From an uncultured Collinsella sp. (GTDB lineage Bacteria > Actinomycetota > Coriobacteriia > Coriobacteriales > Coriobacteriaceae): a stretch of 64,000 bases of DNA. The stretch spans positions 56,043 through 120,042 of the forward strand of contig CAUACA010000004.1 in the NCBI GenBank assembly GCA_958427355.1, read 5' to 3'. A model generated the notes under the pieces. It worked only from the letters and a program-made list of their open reading frames with translations, searched no databases and was not told where the DNA came from. The translations under genes and the position numbers were made by a program. Of the stretch, positions 51,827 through 60,174 are shown piece by piece (the first letter of the stretch is position 1; every line of letters starts with the position of its first letter).

Positions 51827-52930
51827 CTAGCTGCGTTTTCGGATCAGGGCAATGTAGAAGCCCTCAAAGTCGCGGCTAGGCGGAATGGTGAGCGTGCCGG
51901 GCAGGCCGTTGACGATGGCCGATACCTGACCCGCGGCAATGGCTTCGGTCAGAGCGTTGGACTCGATGCGCGGCTCCTCACCAGCTTCCTGGGTGCGTCG
52001 TGCTTCACTTTCGCTTGGCGTGCCGTCGAGGGGGATGAGCTCGCAGTCCATATGCTTGTCGAGGGCCTCTTGCAGGGCGTCCTCGTTTTCCTGCGGCAAG
52101 ATCGAACAAGTCGAATAGACGAGCGTGCCGCCCGGTTTGAGGGCCCCCATGGCGCGGTCCAGAAGTGCTCGCTGCGAGCGGGCGCACTTGCTCAGCAACT
52201 GCTCGGTGAGGCCGCGCAGGCTTTTCTCGTTGCCACTGATGACGGTGCCCGTGCCGGTGCAGGGAGCGTCGAGCAGGATGCGGTCAAAGCGGAAGAACTC
52301 GTCGAGCTCGCGTGCGTCGATGCGCATGACGGGCACGTTTTTGGCACCCTGGCGATGGAGGTTCGACTCGAGCTTTTCGGCGCGGGGAATGCTCATCTCA
52401 CAGGCGGTGAGGTGCGCCTGTCCCTGGGTGAGGGCGGCGATCTGCGTCGTCTTGCCGCCGGGGGCTGCGCACATGTCCAGGATGTCCTCGCCTGCCTGGG
52501 CGCCCAGGACCAACGGCGGCATCATGGATGACAGGCTCTGCAGGTAGATTTTGCCGTCGCGGTAGATGTCGAGATCCCACAGATCTGAAACCTGGGCCTC
52601 GGGCAGGATAAAGGCGTCCGGATACCAGGTAACGGTTTGGTGGGCGATGCGGGCGGCATCGAGCGCCGCAGCGATGTCCTCGGCGGTCGCCTTGAGCGTG
52701 TTGGCGCGCAGCGTGACCGGGCGTGTGGCCGCGGCGCCGAAGCCCTCGATCATGAGCTTGGCATCGGCGGGCGCATAGGCGCCGGCGACCGTGTCGACCA
52801 TAAAGCGCGGCAGGTCGGCGGCGCAGGGAAGGGCGGCAAGCTGGTCGGAAAGCTCGGTAGCAGCAAACTGCCTGAGCTTGAGCTCGGCCTTGACCTGCTT
52901 TTTCTGCTTACGACGACGCGGCTTGGACAT
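51827..52930 (-). CDS. RsmB/RsmF-type rRNA (cytosine-C5) methyltransferase
   Basis: A 367-residue SAM-dependent RNA methyltransferase of the Nol1/Nop2/Sun family, which methylates C5 of cytosine in rRNA (or tRNA). The SAM site is DMCAAPGGKTTQIA. The conserved PC is in LDAPCTGTG, and the catalytic Cys is in YSTCSILPQENE. A basic N-terminus (KPRRRKQKKQ) may bind RNA. Good Shine-Dalgarno GGAAGG precedes the ATG on the minus strand. Which base is modified cannot be told. Confidence 0.9.
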   Translation of the reverse strand: MSKPRRRKQKKQVKAELKLRQFAATELSDQLAALPCAADLPRFMVDTVAGAYAPADAKLMIEGFGAAATRPVTLRANTLKATAEDIAAALDAARIAHQTVTWYPDAFILPEAQVSDLWDLDIYRDGKIYLQSLSSMMPPLVLGAQAGEDILDMCAAPGGKTTQIAALTQGQAHLTACEMSIPRAEKLESNLHRQGAKNVPVMRIDARELDEFFRFDRILLDAPCTGTGTVISGNEKSLRGLTEQLLSKCARSQRALLDRAMGALKPGGTLVYSTCSILPQENEDALQEALDKHMDCELIPLDGTPSESEARRTQEAGEEPRIESNALTEAIAAGQVSAIVNGLPGTLTIPPSRDFEGFYIALIRKRS

Positions 52931-52989
52931 CCGTCTTTCCTTCCCGTCCCAAATTGACTACTTTCCGGGCACGCCGCTGCTGGCGTGCT

Positions 52990-55140
52990 TTAGTACTGGC
53001 TCTCGTGCTTGCTAAAGAAGTCGAAGCGCGGGGGCAGCGGCTTCACGCGGTGGTCGCCGGGCTCCTCGCCCAGGCTCTCTACGAACTCGTCCGTGGAGGC
53101 AAAGATGTTATCCCAGCTAAAGAAGGCGACCGGATCGACGTCGAAGTACTCGCAGATGAGTTCGCAGCCGGCCGGCACAATACCGTGCATGAGCACGGTC
53201 GCCACGCGCAGCTCGGTAAAGGCGTCGACGAGGGCCTGCGTCATGGCGGCGTTTGCCTCGTTACCCTCGAGCTTGTTGGCGGCCTTGGAGGCGTCGCTCC
53301 AGCGCTTGTTGGCGGCGCGCAGGTAGTCGTCGCACACGGCAAGCGCGCGGTGCGTCTCGAACTTGTACATGGCCTGCTCAAAGGCAAGGGTTGCCTGCTG
53401 GGCGGCTTCGACCACGGTGTCAGAAGCGGCACCAGCGGGGATGCAGCCGTTGCGGTAGGGGCTCTCGTCGCCCTCCTTGACGGCGACGCCGTAGAAGCAG
53501 CTGCGGGCCAGGCGGTTGAACACGCCGGTCAACAGCGCGCTCTCCTTAAGGGCCGGATCGATGACGCGCTTGTCGTCGCAGGCACGCACCTCGTTGCCGT
53601 CCTTGTCCTTGCCGGTCACACGTGTGTCATATGCCTTGGGGCTAAAGCTTACCGGCTTCTCGGACAGGCCGAGCGACAGCCAATGCGCGCGCATCTGCTC
53701 GCAGGTGTAGTGGTTGAGCAGGTTGTCTGCCGGCGGGGGAGGCGTCTGCGAGGACGAGCTGGCCTTTTTGCCCATGTAGAGCAGGTGGTAGCAGGCGCTG
53801 ACGGTGCTCTGCGTGAGGTTCCAGCCCAGGGCCTCCCACATGGCGGTCTGCGCGATGCAGTAGAAGTAGATGTTGTCCTGACCGATAAACTGGTAAATCT
53901 GAGCGTCGTCAGAGCACCACCAGTCGCGCCAGTCGAGCGAGCTGTGCTGGTAGGTGGGCGCGGACACTTGCGTGGAGTCGGCAGCGGGCTCGCCCATGAG
54001 AGCGGCATCCTGGGCGGCGACACCCTCGGTCACGCCGGCGGCCTTGGCATCGCGCGCGAGCACGGTACGCGTATAGCTGATGGGCGCCCACAGACTCTCG
54101 GGCCAGCACCAGCAGGTAACGTCGGAGACGCCGTCGACCTGGGGCACCGGAACGCCCCAGTCGATGTTACCGGTGATGCGGAAGGGCACGAGCGCCTTGC
54201 CGCTGCGGAAGCGCACGCCGCCGTTGGCGAGCACCGCGTGGGCGTCGTCGCGCTCCTTCCAGCTGGGGAAGGTGACGGTAAAGCTGCTCTTGTTGCCCTC
54301 GGGCTCCAGCACGGTGTGCTCGGGAAGCTGATCCTCGACGGCATCGAAGGCCTCGCGGAACTTGTTCTGGATGTAGAGCTGGGCCGGCAGCAGCCACTCC
54401 TCCATGGTCTTGGAGACCACGGAGCGAACCTGCGGGTTCTGGGCGAGCTTGGCGGTATAGGTCTTCATAAAGTCGAGGTAGGCCGGCAGGTCGAAGTAGA
54501 GGTTGTCGACCGGGCGCAGCTCGGGCACCTCGCCGGTGAGCTGGCTCTTGGGCGCGATGAGCTCCTCGGGCTCAAACTGGTGGCCCAGGTCGCACTCGTC
54601 GGCATAGGCCTTCTCGGACTTGCAGCCCTGGATGGGGCAGCGGCCGATCACCTGACGGCCGTTGAGGAACGTGCCGGCCTTGGCATCGTAGAACTGCAGC
54701 GTGGAGCGCTTGGAGATGGTGCCCTGCTCGTGCAGGCGCTCGATAATCTCGGCGGTCACCTCGTTGTGGATCTGGGCCGCCGGCTCAAGGCCCGAGCCGC
54801 CGTAGATGTCACAGCTGATGTTGTAGTTGTTGAGGGTCGCGGCCTGGCGGGAGTGATTGGACTCGACATACTCGCTAATGGACTTGTCGTAGCCCTCGTT
54901 CTCCTTGAGCTTGCGGTAGCTCTCCATGATGGGCGAGCCATAGCAGTCGGTGCCCGAGGTGAAGATGACGTTCTCGCGGCCCAGACGGTCGCGCAGGAAG
55001 CGGGCGAAGAAGTCGGCCGGGACAAAGACGCCGCCGACGTGGCCAAAGTGAAGGCCCTTGTTGCCGTAGGGCTCGCCGGCGGTAACGATGGCGCGGCGAG
55101 GCCAGCTGGGACGGTCGTTCATGGAGTATTTGGATGCCAT
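52990..55140 (-). CDS. Methionyl-tRNA synthetase-like class I tRNA ligase, variant KMSKS loop
   Basis: A 716-residue class I aminoacyl-tRNA synthetase with MetRS layout: HFGHVGG (31-37) for HIGH, TSGTDCYGSP, a zinc-knuckle-like CPIQGCKSEKAYADECDLGH, WGVPVPQVDG and a helical anticodon-binding C-terminus. The KMSKS site reads GKKASSSSQTPPPP (around 455-468), so the second Lys of KMSKS is absent. It may be a functional divergent MetRS, or a paralogue with another role. Start is ATG 55140, with AAGGAG 5 bases upstream on the minus strand. Confidence 0.8.
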   Translation of the reverse strand: MASKYSMNDRPSWPRRAIVTAGEPYGNKGLHFGHVGGVFVPADFFARFLRDRLGRENVIFTSGTDCYGSPIMESYRKLKENEGYDKSISEYVESNHSRQAATLNNYNISCDIYGGSGLEPAAQIHNEVTAEIIERLHEQGTISKRSTLQFYDAKAGTFLNGRQVIGRCPIQGCKSEKAYADECDLGHQFEPEELIAPKSQLTGEVPELRPVDNLYFDLPAYLDFMKTYTAKLAQNPQVRSVVSKTMEEWLLPAQLYIQNKFREAFDAVEDQLPEHTVLEPEGNKSSFTVTFPSWKERDDAHAVLANGGVRFRSGKALVPFRITGNIDWGVPVPQVDGVSDVTCWCWPESLWAPISYTRTVLARDAKAAGVTEGVAAQDAALMGEPAADSTQVSAPTYQHSSLDWRDWWCSDDAQIYQFIGQDNIYFYCIAQTAMWEALGWNLTQSTVSACYHLLYMGKKASSSSQTPPPPADNLLNHYTCEQMRAHWLSLGLSEKPVSFSPKAYDTRVTGKDKDGNEVRACDDKRVIDPALKESALLTGVFNRLARSCFYGVAVKEGDESPYRNGCIPAGAASDTVVEAAQQATLAFEQAMYKFETHRALAVCDDYLRAANKRWSDASKAANKLEGNEANAAMTQALVDAFTELRVATVLMHGIVPAGCELICEYFDVDPVAFFSWDNIFASTDEFVESLGEEPGDHRVKPLPPRFDFFSKHESQY

Positions 55141-55272
55141 GGGACTCCTTCGCATATGGTGAGAGCGCAGCCGGGCACAAGGCCTGGCGACGCGGTGGTC
55201 AATTCGTGCATATCGTTCGACATTATCGCACATGCGGACGGGTACGTGGCAGGGGCGCTATCCTAAGATGCT

Positions 55273-55842
55273 ATGAATGAGATTTCCAACATACATGCGT
55301 TTGAAGACGAGGATTTTCTGCACGCCTGCTTTGTGTGGGGGATGGCCGTGCTCGGCGCATTTGCTGTGTGCTTGGTGCCGGTGTTTATGCTGATGGGCGG
55401 GCCTGCGGACTTGGATGCGGCTGACGCGGGCGGCTGGACCACGGTCTTGGGCTGGATAGTCGGCTTGGCTGCGGTTTCGGCGGCGTCATTTGCCGTGCAC
55501 GAGCTGGTGCACGGTGTGTTTTTTAAGCTGCTGGCGCCTGCGGGCGCGCAGGTGACCTTTGGGGCGAATCGCGAGACGGCGATGATCTATGCCTGCGCCG
55601 AGGGCGTGGTGTATTCGCGCCGGCGGTACGTGGCAGTTTGCCTGGCGCCGACGGTTGTTGTGACGACAGCGTTTGCCCTGGGGTTTGCGTTCTCGGGCTA
55701 TCCGCTGCTGTGCTACCTGGCGGCCGGCTTGCATTTGTCGGGCTGTGTGGGCGACTGGTACTACGTGCGAACCATTCTGCGCGATCGCCGCATTGTCGCC
55801 TGCGAGGACACGTCCTTTGGCGTGCGCTTTTTCGCAAAGTAG
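55273..55842 (+). CDS. DUF3267 membrane protein with HExxH motif
   Basis: A 189-residue protein with four hydrophobic segments (about 21-40, 56-74, 119-137 and 140-158). HELVH at 76-80 is a zincin-type motif, and FGANRETAMIYACAEGVVYSR follows as in DUF3267 membrane metallopeptidase-like proteins. Its substrate is unknown. No strong ribosome site is visible. Confidence 0.8.
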   Translation: MNEISNIHAFEDEDFLHACFVWGMAVLGAFAVCLVPVFMLMGGPADLDAADAGGWTTVLGWIVGLAAVSAASFAVHELVHGVFFKLLAPAGAQVTFGANRETAMIYACAEGVVYSRRRYVAVCLAPTVVVTTAFALGFAFSGYPLLCYLAAGLHLSGCVGDWYYVRTILRDRRIVACEDTSFGVRFFAK

Positions 55843-55904
55843 TCTTTTTGAAATGATTTTTCTGGGACGGGGATTAAAAAATCATTGCGGGAGAGGAGAT
55901 GTTG

Positions 55905-56480
55905 ATGAAGCCGTTGTTGTTGCACGCTTGCTGCGCACCGTGCTCGCTTGAGCCGGTCCGCCTGCTGCGCGAGGAGGGGTTTGAGCCCACAATCTGCTGG
56001 ACCAACCCCAATATTCAGCCGCACGATGAATGGCAGCGTCGCCTGGACGAGCTGCGCCGGTGGTGTGCCGAAGGCGGCATCGAGCTCGTCGAGGCGGGGG
56101 AGGACCGTGAGCGCTGGGAGGCCGGCGTGGCACCGCTGGGTGCCGATCGGCCCCGTCGCTGTCGCGCATGCTATGCCCTGCGTCTGGCCGAGGCGTGCCG
56201 TGTGGCCCAGGAGCATGGGTTTGAGTTTGTGGGTACGACGCTCGCCGTCTCGCCGTATCAGTTGTTCGAAACCTGCAATGATGTGTTGGAGCGTCTGGCT
56301 GCCGCCCGCGGTCTCACTCCGGTGATTCGCGATTTTCGCCCGTATTACCCCGAGGCCACGCGTCGTTCGCGCGAGCTGGGCATGTATCGGCAGAACTACT
56401 GCGGCTGCCGTTTCTCGGCCGTCGAGGCGGCCATGGACCGCGCCCGCATCCGCGACGAGCGCAAAGCGTCCAAAAAGTAG
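55905..56480 (+). CDS. queH: Epoxyqueuosine reductase QueH
   Basis: A 191-residue QueH (former DUF208) reductase catalysing the last step of queuosine synthesis on tRNA in the absence of QueG. Cysteines are in HACCAPCS (C9, C10, C13), a central RRCRACYA pair, and a late YCGC pair; these bind a [4Fe-4S] cluster and a zinc/iron site. The start at ATG 55905 is 6 bases after GGAG; ATG 55899 abuts the site and is less likely. QueA, the preceding step in the pathway, is at 62.6 kb. Confidence 0.93.
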   Translation: MKPLLLHACCAPCSLEPVRLLREEGFEPTICWTNPNIQPHDEWQRRLDELRRWCAEGGIELVEAGEDRERWEAGVAPLGADRPRRCRACYALRLAEACRVAQEHGFEFVGTTLAVSPYQLFETCNDVLERLAAARGLTPVIRDFRPYYPEATRRSRELGMYRQNYCGCRFSAVEAAMDRARIRDERKASKK

Positions 56481-56540
56481 TTCATTTGGGCTGGGGCTTT
56501 GAGCTGTCTGTGCGGTACGGTCGTTTTTGGGAAAGTCGAT

Positions 56541-57197
56541 TTAATTAAGCGTGTGATCGTGGCTCGCTTGATACCAAACGACGACTCCTATGATTCTAAT
56601 CCTCCGTTTGTTAAACATCAGATCCGGACTTGCTGTTGCATATGAATGGGACGACAGCACAATCATGTCGTTTCCTTCTGCAAATCGCCTAATTACCGGT
56701 GTTTTACCGTCTGCGAGCGCCAATACAGCACAGCCGTTCCAAGGCTTTGCGGTGGTATCGACAAGTAGTAAGCTGCCGGGAGGGTAAATGCGGGACATTT
56801 CGTCACCTTTGATTTTAACGAAAACGCTATGTGGGTGACGCTTGGCTACGTCTACAGGCGCGCAAGCATTTTGTTGGCTGTGCGTGATGCGGCGCTTTTG
56901 CGATTCGATATCGATGACGGGAAATGCGCCCTCCATTTCGTGGATAGCAGGGTCTTCGTCGGTGACGATTCTTTTATTTGCGAGCTTTACGGCCAAACCG
57001 TTTTCCTCGCCAACAAGTTCATCGCGGGTGCAACCGAAGAGCGCTTGTAACTTTTCAATATGGCGCTCACGGGGGGCATACCGACTTTTTTCCCAACGAC
57101 AAACGGTCTCTTTAGATACCCCCAACATCTCTGCAAGTTGCGCCTGACCAAGATGCTCCATGGTGCGGAGTTTACGAATATTTGCCCCGAAGCCCAT
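56541..57197 (-). CDS. XRE-family repressor with S24-like domain lacking the protease dyad
   Basis: A 218-residue regulator. An N-terminal helix-turn-helix (LAEMLGVSKETVCRWEKSRY, 21-40) is followed by an S24/LexA-like domain (about 120-215). In S24 proteases the start is G-x-S-M with a Ser nucleophile and a later Lys; here it reads GDEM (131-134), and the Lys site reads VIRR (168-171). Self-cleavage is therefore unlikely. It begins 2 bases after the first arcA stop, its ribosome site lying inside that gene, so it is co-transcribed with arcA and is a natural candidate to control the arc region. Confidence 0.85.
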   Translation of the reverse strand: MGFGANIRKLRTMEHLGQAQLAEMLGVSKETVCRWEKSRYAPRERHIEKLQALFGCTRDELVGEENGLAVKLANKRIVTDEDPAIHEMEGAFPVIDIESQKRRITHSQQNACAPVDVAKRHPHSVFVKIKGDEMSRIYPPGSLLLVDTTAKPWNGCAVLALADGKTPVIRRFAEGNDMIVLSSHSYATASPDLMFNKRRIRIIGVVVWYQASHDHTLN

Positions 57198-57199
57198 GG

Positions 57200-58450
57200 C
57201 TATAGATCCTCTCGCCACAGAGGGAGGCATAGACAGTTTGTGCCACCATAGCCTTTGGTGAGCTCGTCAATGGATAACGGGAATAATTCCATTCCTGCTT
57301 TCTCAAGCGCTTCGTTGGTCCAAACGTTTTCTTCATATACGCATAGTTTTCCTGGCGAGAGCGCAAGGATAGACGTTGCGTTGTTCCGGCGCTCTCTTTC
57401 GTAGGCGGTTTGATTCCCGCCTCCGCAGTCAATTACTTTTATTGGTTCGCAACAGGCTGCAGAGAGTATTTCCGGAATCGTGCGATCGATAGGAGTGATC
57501 GTAAGGCCCTTTCCGGATCGTTTTAGTTGAATGCTGTATGCATCAACGGCATTGCATATCTCACGATCGATGAGGAACGCGTCGTGATCAATTCTACTTA
57601 TGAACGTATCGAGGTGGATACGCAGCCCGTCAGAGGGGACTCGAATCGCAATTAGCTCGGTGGTCTGGAATTTATTTGAGGTCAGGAGCTCTTTGGCAAG
57701 TGACTCGACGGCGGCGGGTTCAGTTCGGTCAGAGATTCCAACTAATAATGTCTTAGCACTGATAACAAGAATGTCTCCGCCTTCGATATGGTAACTACTC
57801 CTGTTCAAATCACATACCGGGGTTTCTCCCATGATCTTGTGGTGGGTGAATATCTGCCGGTATAAGGCGACCTCACGATCACGCTCAGGCCAATACATAT
57901 GATTTAGGATGATGCCGTCTCCGACTACCACAGCAGGATCACGAGTGAAAAAAAGCGTGTTGAGGGGATTGACCAAGAGCGAGGCGGGGTCAAATTGCTC
58001 GTGCACGAGCGCCCGTAGTGTTTCCGACTGGTTTGAACATAGCTCAGTGTCTCCAAAGCGAATGCCGTTAAGTACTATATTCACCAATTCCTGGGTGTTC
58101 TTAGCGTTCTCAAACAGCTGGGTTATTGTCTCGAGGAACTCTCTGCCTGTTGCCCCACTGCAACGGAGGTAGTCATCAATAAAACATTTAAGTGATTGGG
58201 GCTCAGTTTCAAGTGAGTCTTCGAGAAGGTCCCTAATTTCAATGGTTTCTACGCCATGCTTCTCAAGCAATTGAACCATGGAATCGTGCTCATATATTGC
58301 TTTGTCGAGGTCAAAACGACCGCTCCATTTTCGCAGGGAGAAAACTTGGCTGAAGTCGGCATCAGGGTAGTTTTGTGTTTCAGTTCCTGGTCGATGGACA
58401 AGTACGGCTTTTAAATGACCGATTTCATTTGTTATGTGTACGCCTTGCAT
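57200..58450 (-). CDS. arcA: Arginine deiminase, copy 1
   Basis: A 416-residue enzyme turning arginine into citrulline and ammonia. The Cys nucleophile is C406 in GGTNCLCLPLWRED; FTRDP, IEGGDI and LRIHLDT hold the Asp, Glu and His partners. It diverges clearly from copy 2 (60175-61419), so this is not a recent duplication. It is lower in GC than surrounding genes. It is divergent from the transporter gene and followed by the XRE repressor. A well-placed ribosome site (GGAGACAG) precedes ATG 58450 on the minus strand. Confidence 0.93.
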   Translation of the reverse strand: MQGVHITNEIGHLKAVLVHRPGTETQNYPDADFSQVFSLRKWSGRFDLDKAIYEHDSMVQLLEKHGVETIEIRDLLEDSLETEPQSLKCFIDDYLRCSGATGREFLETITQLFENAKNTQELVNIVLNGIRFGDTELCSNQSETLRALVHEQFDPASLLVNPLNTLFFTRDPAVVVGDGIILNHMYWPERDREVALYRQIFTHHKIMGETPVCDLNRSSYHIEGGDILVISAKTLLVGISDRTEPAAVESLAKELLTSNKFQTTELIAIRVPSDGLRIHLDTFISRIDHDAFLIDREICNAVDAYSIQLKRSGKGLTITPIDRTIPEILSAACCEPIKVIDCGGGNQTAYERERRNNATSILALSPGKLCVYEENVWTNEALEKAGMELFPLSIDELTKGYGGTNCLCLPLWREDL

Positions 58451-58534
58451 GTCTGTCTCCTGTCCTGCTGGTTTTTATATAAGGCTAAGGCAGGTTCCTT
58501 GTTGTGTTGCGGAAAAGTTAAAAGACGTATGTAA

Positions 58535-58551
58535 TTGATAAATAACATCAA
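58535..58551. promoter_or_regulatory. Operator-like site 1 in the arc divergent region
   Basis: TTGATAAATAACATCAA, an imperfect palindrome (TTGAT/ATCAA). The near-copy at 58566 starts 31 bases on, three helix turns. It is a candidate ArgR- or XRE-type operator. Confidence 0.55.
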
Positions 58552-58565
58552 TTTTAAATATCAGA

Positions 58566-58582
58566 TTGATTAATAACGTCAC
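58566..58582. promoter_or_regulatory. Operator-like site 2 in the arc divergent region
   Basis: TTGATTAATAACGTCAC, 14 of 17 bases equal to site 1. Between arcA copy 1 and the transporter gene. Confidence 0.55.
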
Positions 58583-58703
58583 TTTAGCTGCCGTTCATAG
58601 GTGAAAAGCGACACGATGGCGATGGTTGGCCGACCACCGCTGAGCAACCTCATACATTTATGGTGCCAGCTGGATAGATGGGAAAAGGAATGAAGGAGGA
58701 GAT

Positions 58704-60146
58704 ATGGCAGCGGAAAGTTCGAAAGGCATCAAGCAGTTCAAGGTCCCGCACGTATATGCGATCATCTTTGCACTTATGGTCATCTTCGCTGTTCTCACGT
58801 GGATTGTTCCCTCTGGGTCCTATCAGCGTCAGGAGGTGAACGGTCGTGAAGTCACTGTCTCAGGTACGTATGAGCAGAGTGAAAAGACATATATTGACGA
58901 GGAAACCGGGGATGAAGTAGATCTCAGACAAGGCGTCTTCGATGTTCTTCAGGCTCCAACGCGCGGTATACAAGAGGCAATTGAGGTCGTTGCATTCATC
59001 TTGATTGTGGGCGGTTCGTTTCAGGTTATTACTAAAACGGGCGCTATCACGAGCGGAATGGGTCGTGTCGTTCGCCGCTTTAAGAACAAAGACATTCTAA
59101 TTATTCCTATTGCGATGGTTCTCTTTGCATTGGGCGGAACGAGCTTTGGCATGGCGGAAGAAACTCTCCCGTTCTTTGCGATCTTCATGCCAATTATGAT
59201 GGCCATGGGCTTCGACTCGATGACGGCGTTCATGGTCGTGTTCGTTGGAGCGCGCACGGGTTACATCGCCTCAACGATTAATCCGTTTAATGTTCTCATT
59301 GCGCAAGGTATTCTTGGTATTCAGGGCAACCCCCAGCTGTGGCTGCGTATGATTGCCTGGGTTGTTTTGACTGCCGTTGCAATTACTTGGGTTGTCCTCT
59401 ATGCACGAAGGGTAAAGAAGAACCCTGAGTCATCGATCACATTTGAGGATGATATCGCCAAGAAAGTCGAGTTCGCTGCCGATGAATCTGCCCTTGACGC
59501 GGAATTTACGGGTCGTCAAAAAGGCGTGCTTGCGGTATTTATCGCTGGTATGTGCCTTATCATCTGGGGACTTGTGACCCAGGGCTGGTATATGAACGAG
59601 ATTTCTGCGGTCTTTTTGGCCATGGGCCTGTTGGCTGGTGTTATTGCGGGCTTTAGTCAGGACGTCATCGCTCAGGAATTTGTTGCGGGTATCGCTGACT
59701 TTGCTTTCTCGGCAATTGTCGTTGGACTTGCGCGTGGCATCCTTGTCATTGCCTCTGACGGCATGATCATCGATACCATCCTCAATGCGCTCGCCACTGG
59801 TCTGGGCGGCATCCCGGCGGTTCTCTTTACTACGCTTCTTTATGCGGTTGAGAACCTCCTGGCGATTCTGGTTCCCAGCTCATCTGGCCTTGCAGCACTG
59901 ACCGCTCCCATTTTTGGACCTTTGACCGAACTCATGGGCCTGAATCCCGAGGCCGCCGTGTGGGCTCTCTCCATGGGTAGCGCGACGATGTCTTTGATCT
60001 GTCCTACTAGCGCCATTCTTGTAGCGGGTTTGGGCGTGTGCAAGATCAAGCTTGGCCAGTGGTGGAAGACCGTTTGGAAATTCTTCTTGGTCGTGTCGCT
60101 CATCAATATCGTATTCGTAGCAATCTCGGGACTTATTGCCCTGTAG
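58704..60146 (+). CDS. YfcC/DcuC-family transporter, likely arginine-ornithine antiporter
   Basis: A 480-residue integral membrane protein with about 12 hydrophobic segments, of the C4-dicarboxylate/arginine-ornithine (AitC/YfcC, PF03606) family. A motif GARTGYIASTINPFNVLIAQ (about 181-200) and a mirror block near ALSMGSATMSLICPTSA are typical of its two-fold pseudo-symmetric core. Lying between two arcA genes and OTC, it is a good candidate to exchange arginine for ornithine. AAGGAGGAG precedes the ATG. The divergent upstream region holds twin operator-like sites. Confidence 0.85.
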   Translation: MAAESSKGIKQFKVPHVYAIIFALMVIFAVLTWIVPSGSYQRQEVNGREVTVSGTYEQSEKTYIDEETGDEVDLRQGVFDVLQAPTRGIQEAIEVVAFILIVGGSFQVITKTGAITSGMGRVVRRFKNKDILIIPIAMVLFALGGTSFGMAEETLPFFAIFMPIMMAMGFDSMTAFMVVFVGARTGYIASTINPFNVLIAQGILGIQGNPQLWLRMIAWVVLTAVAITWVVLYARRVKKNPESSITFEDDIAKKVEFAADESALDAEFTGRQKGVLAVFIAGMCLIIWGLVTQGWYMNEISAVFLAMGLLAGVIAGFSQDVIAQEFVAGIADFAFSAIVVGLARGILVIASDGMIIDTILNALATGLGGIPAVLFTTLLYAVENLLAILVPSSSGLAALTAPIFGPLTELMGLNPEAAVWALSMGSATMSLICPTSAILVAGLGVCKIKLGQWWKTVWKFFLVVSLINIVFVAISGLIAL

Positions 60147-60174
60147 GTTTCATGTCTGAAATGGAGTAACAGGA

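Noticed and set aside
52954..55266. A long plus-strand frame opposite the MetRS-like gene
   Set aside because: No domain and composition of an antisense shadow; the minus-strand gene has class I synthetase motifs throughout.
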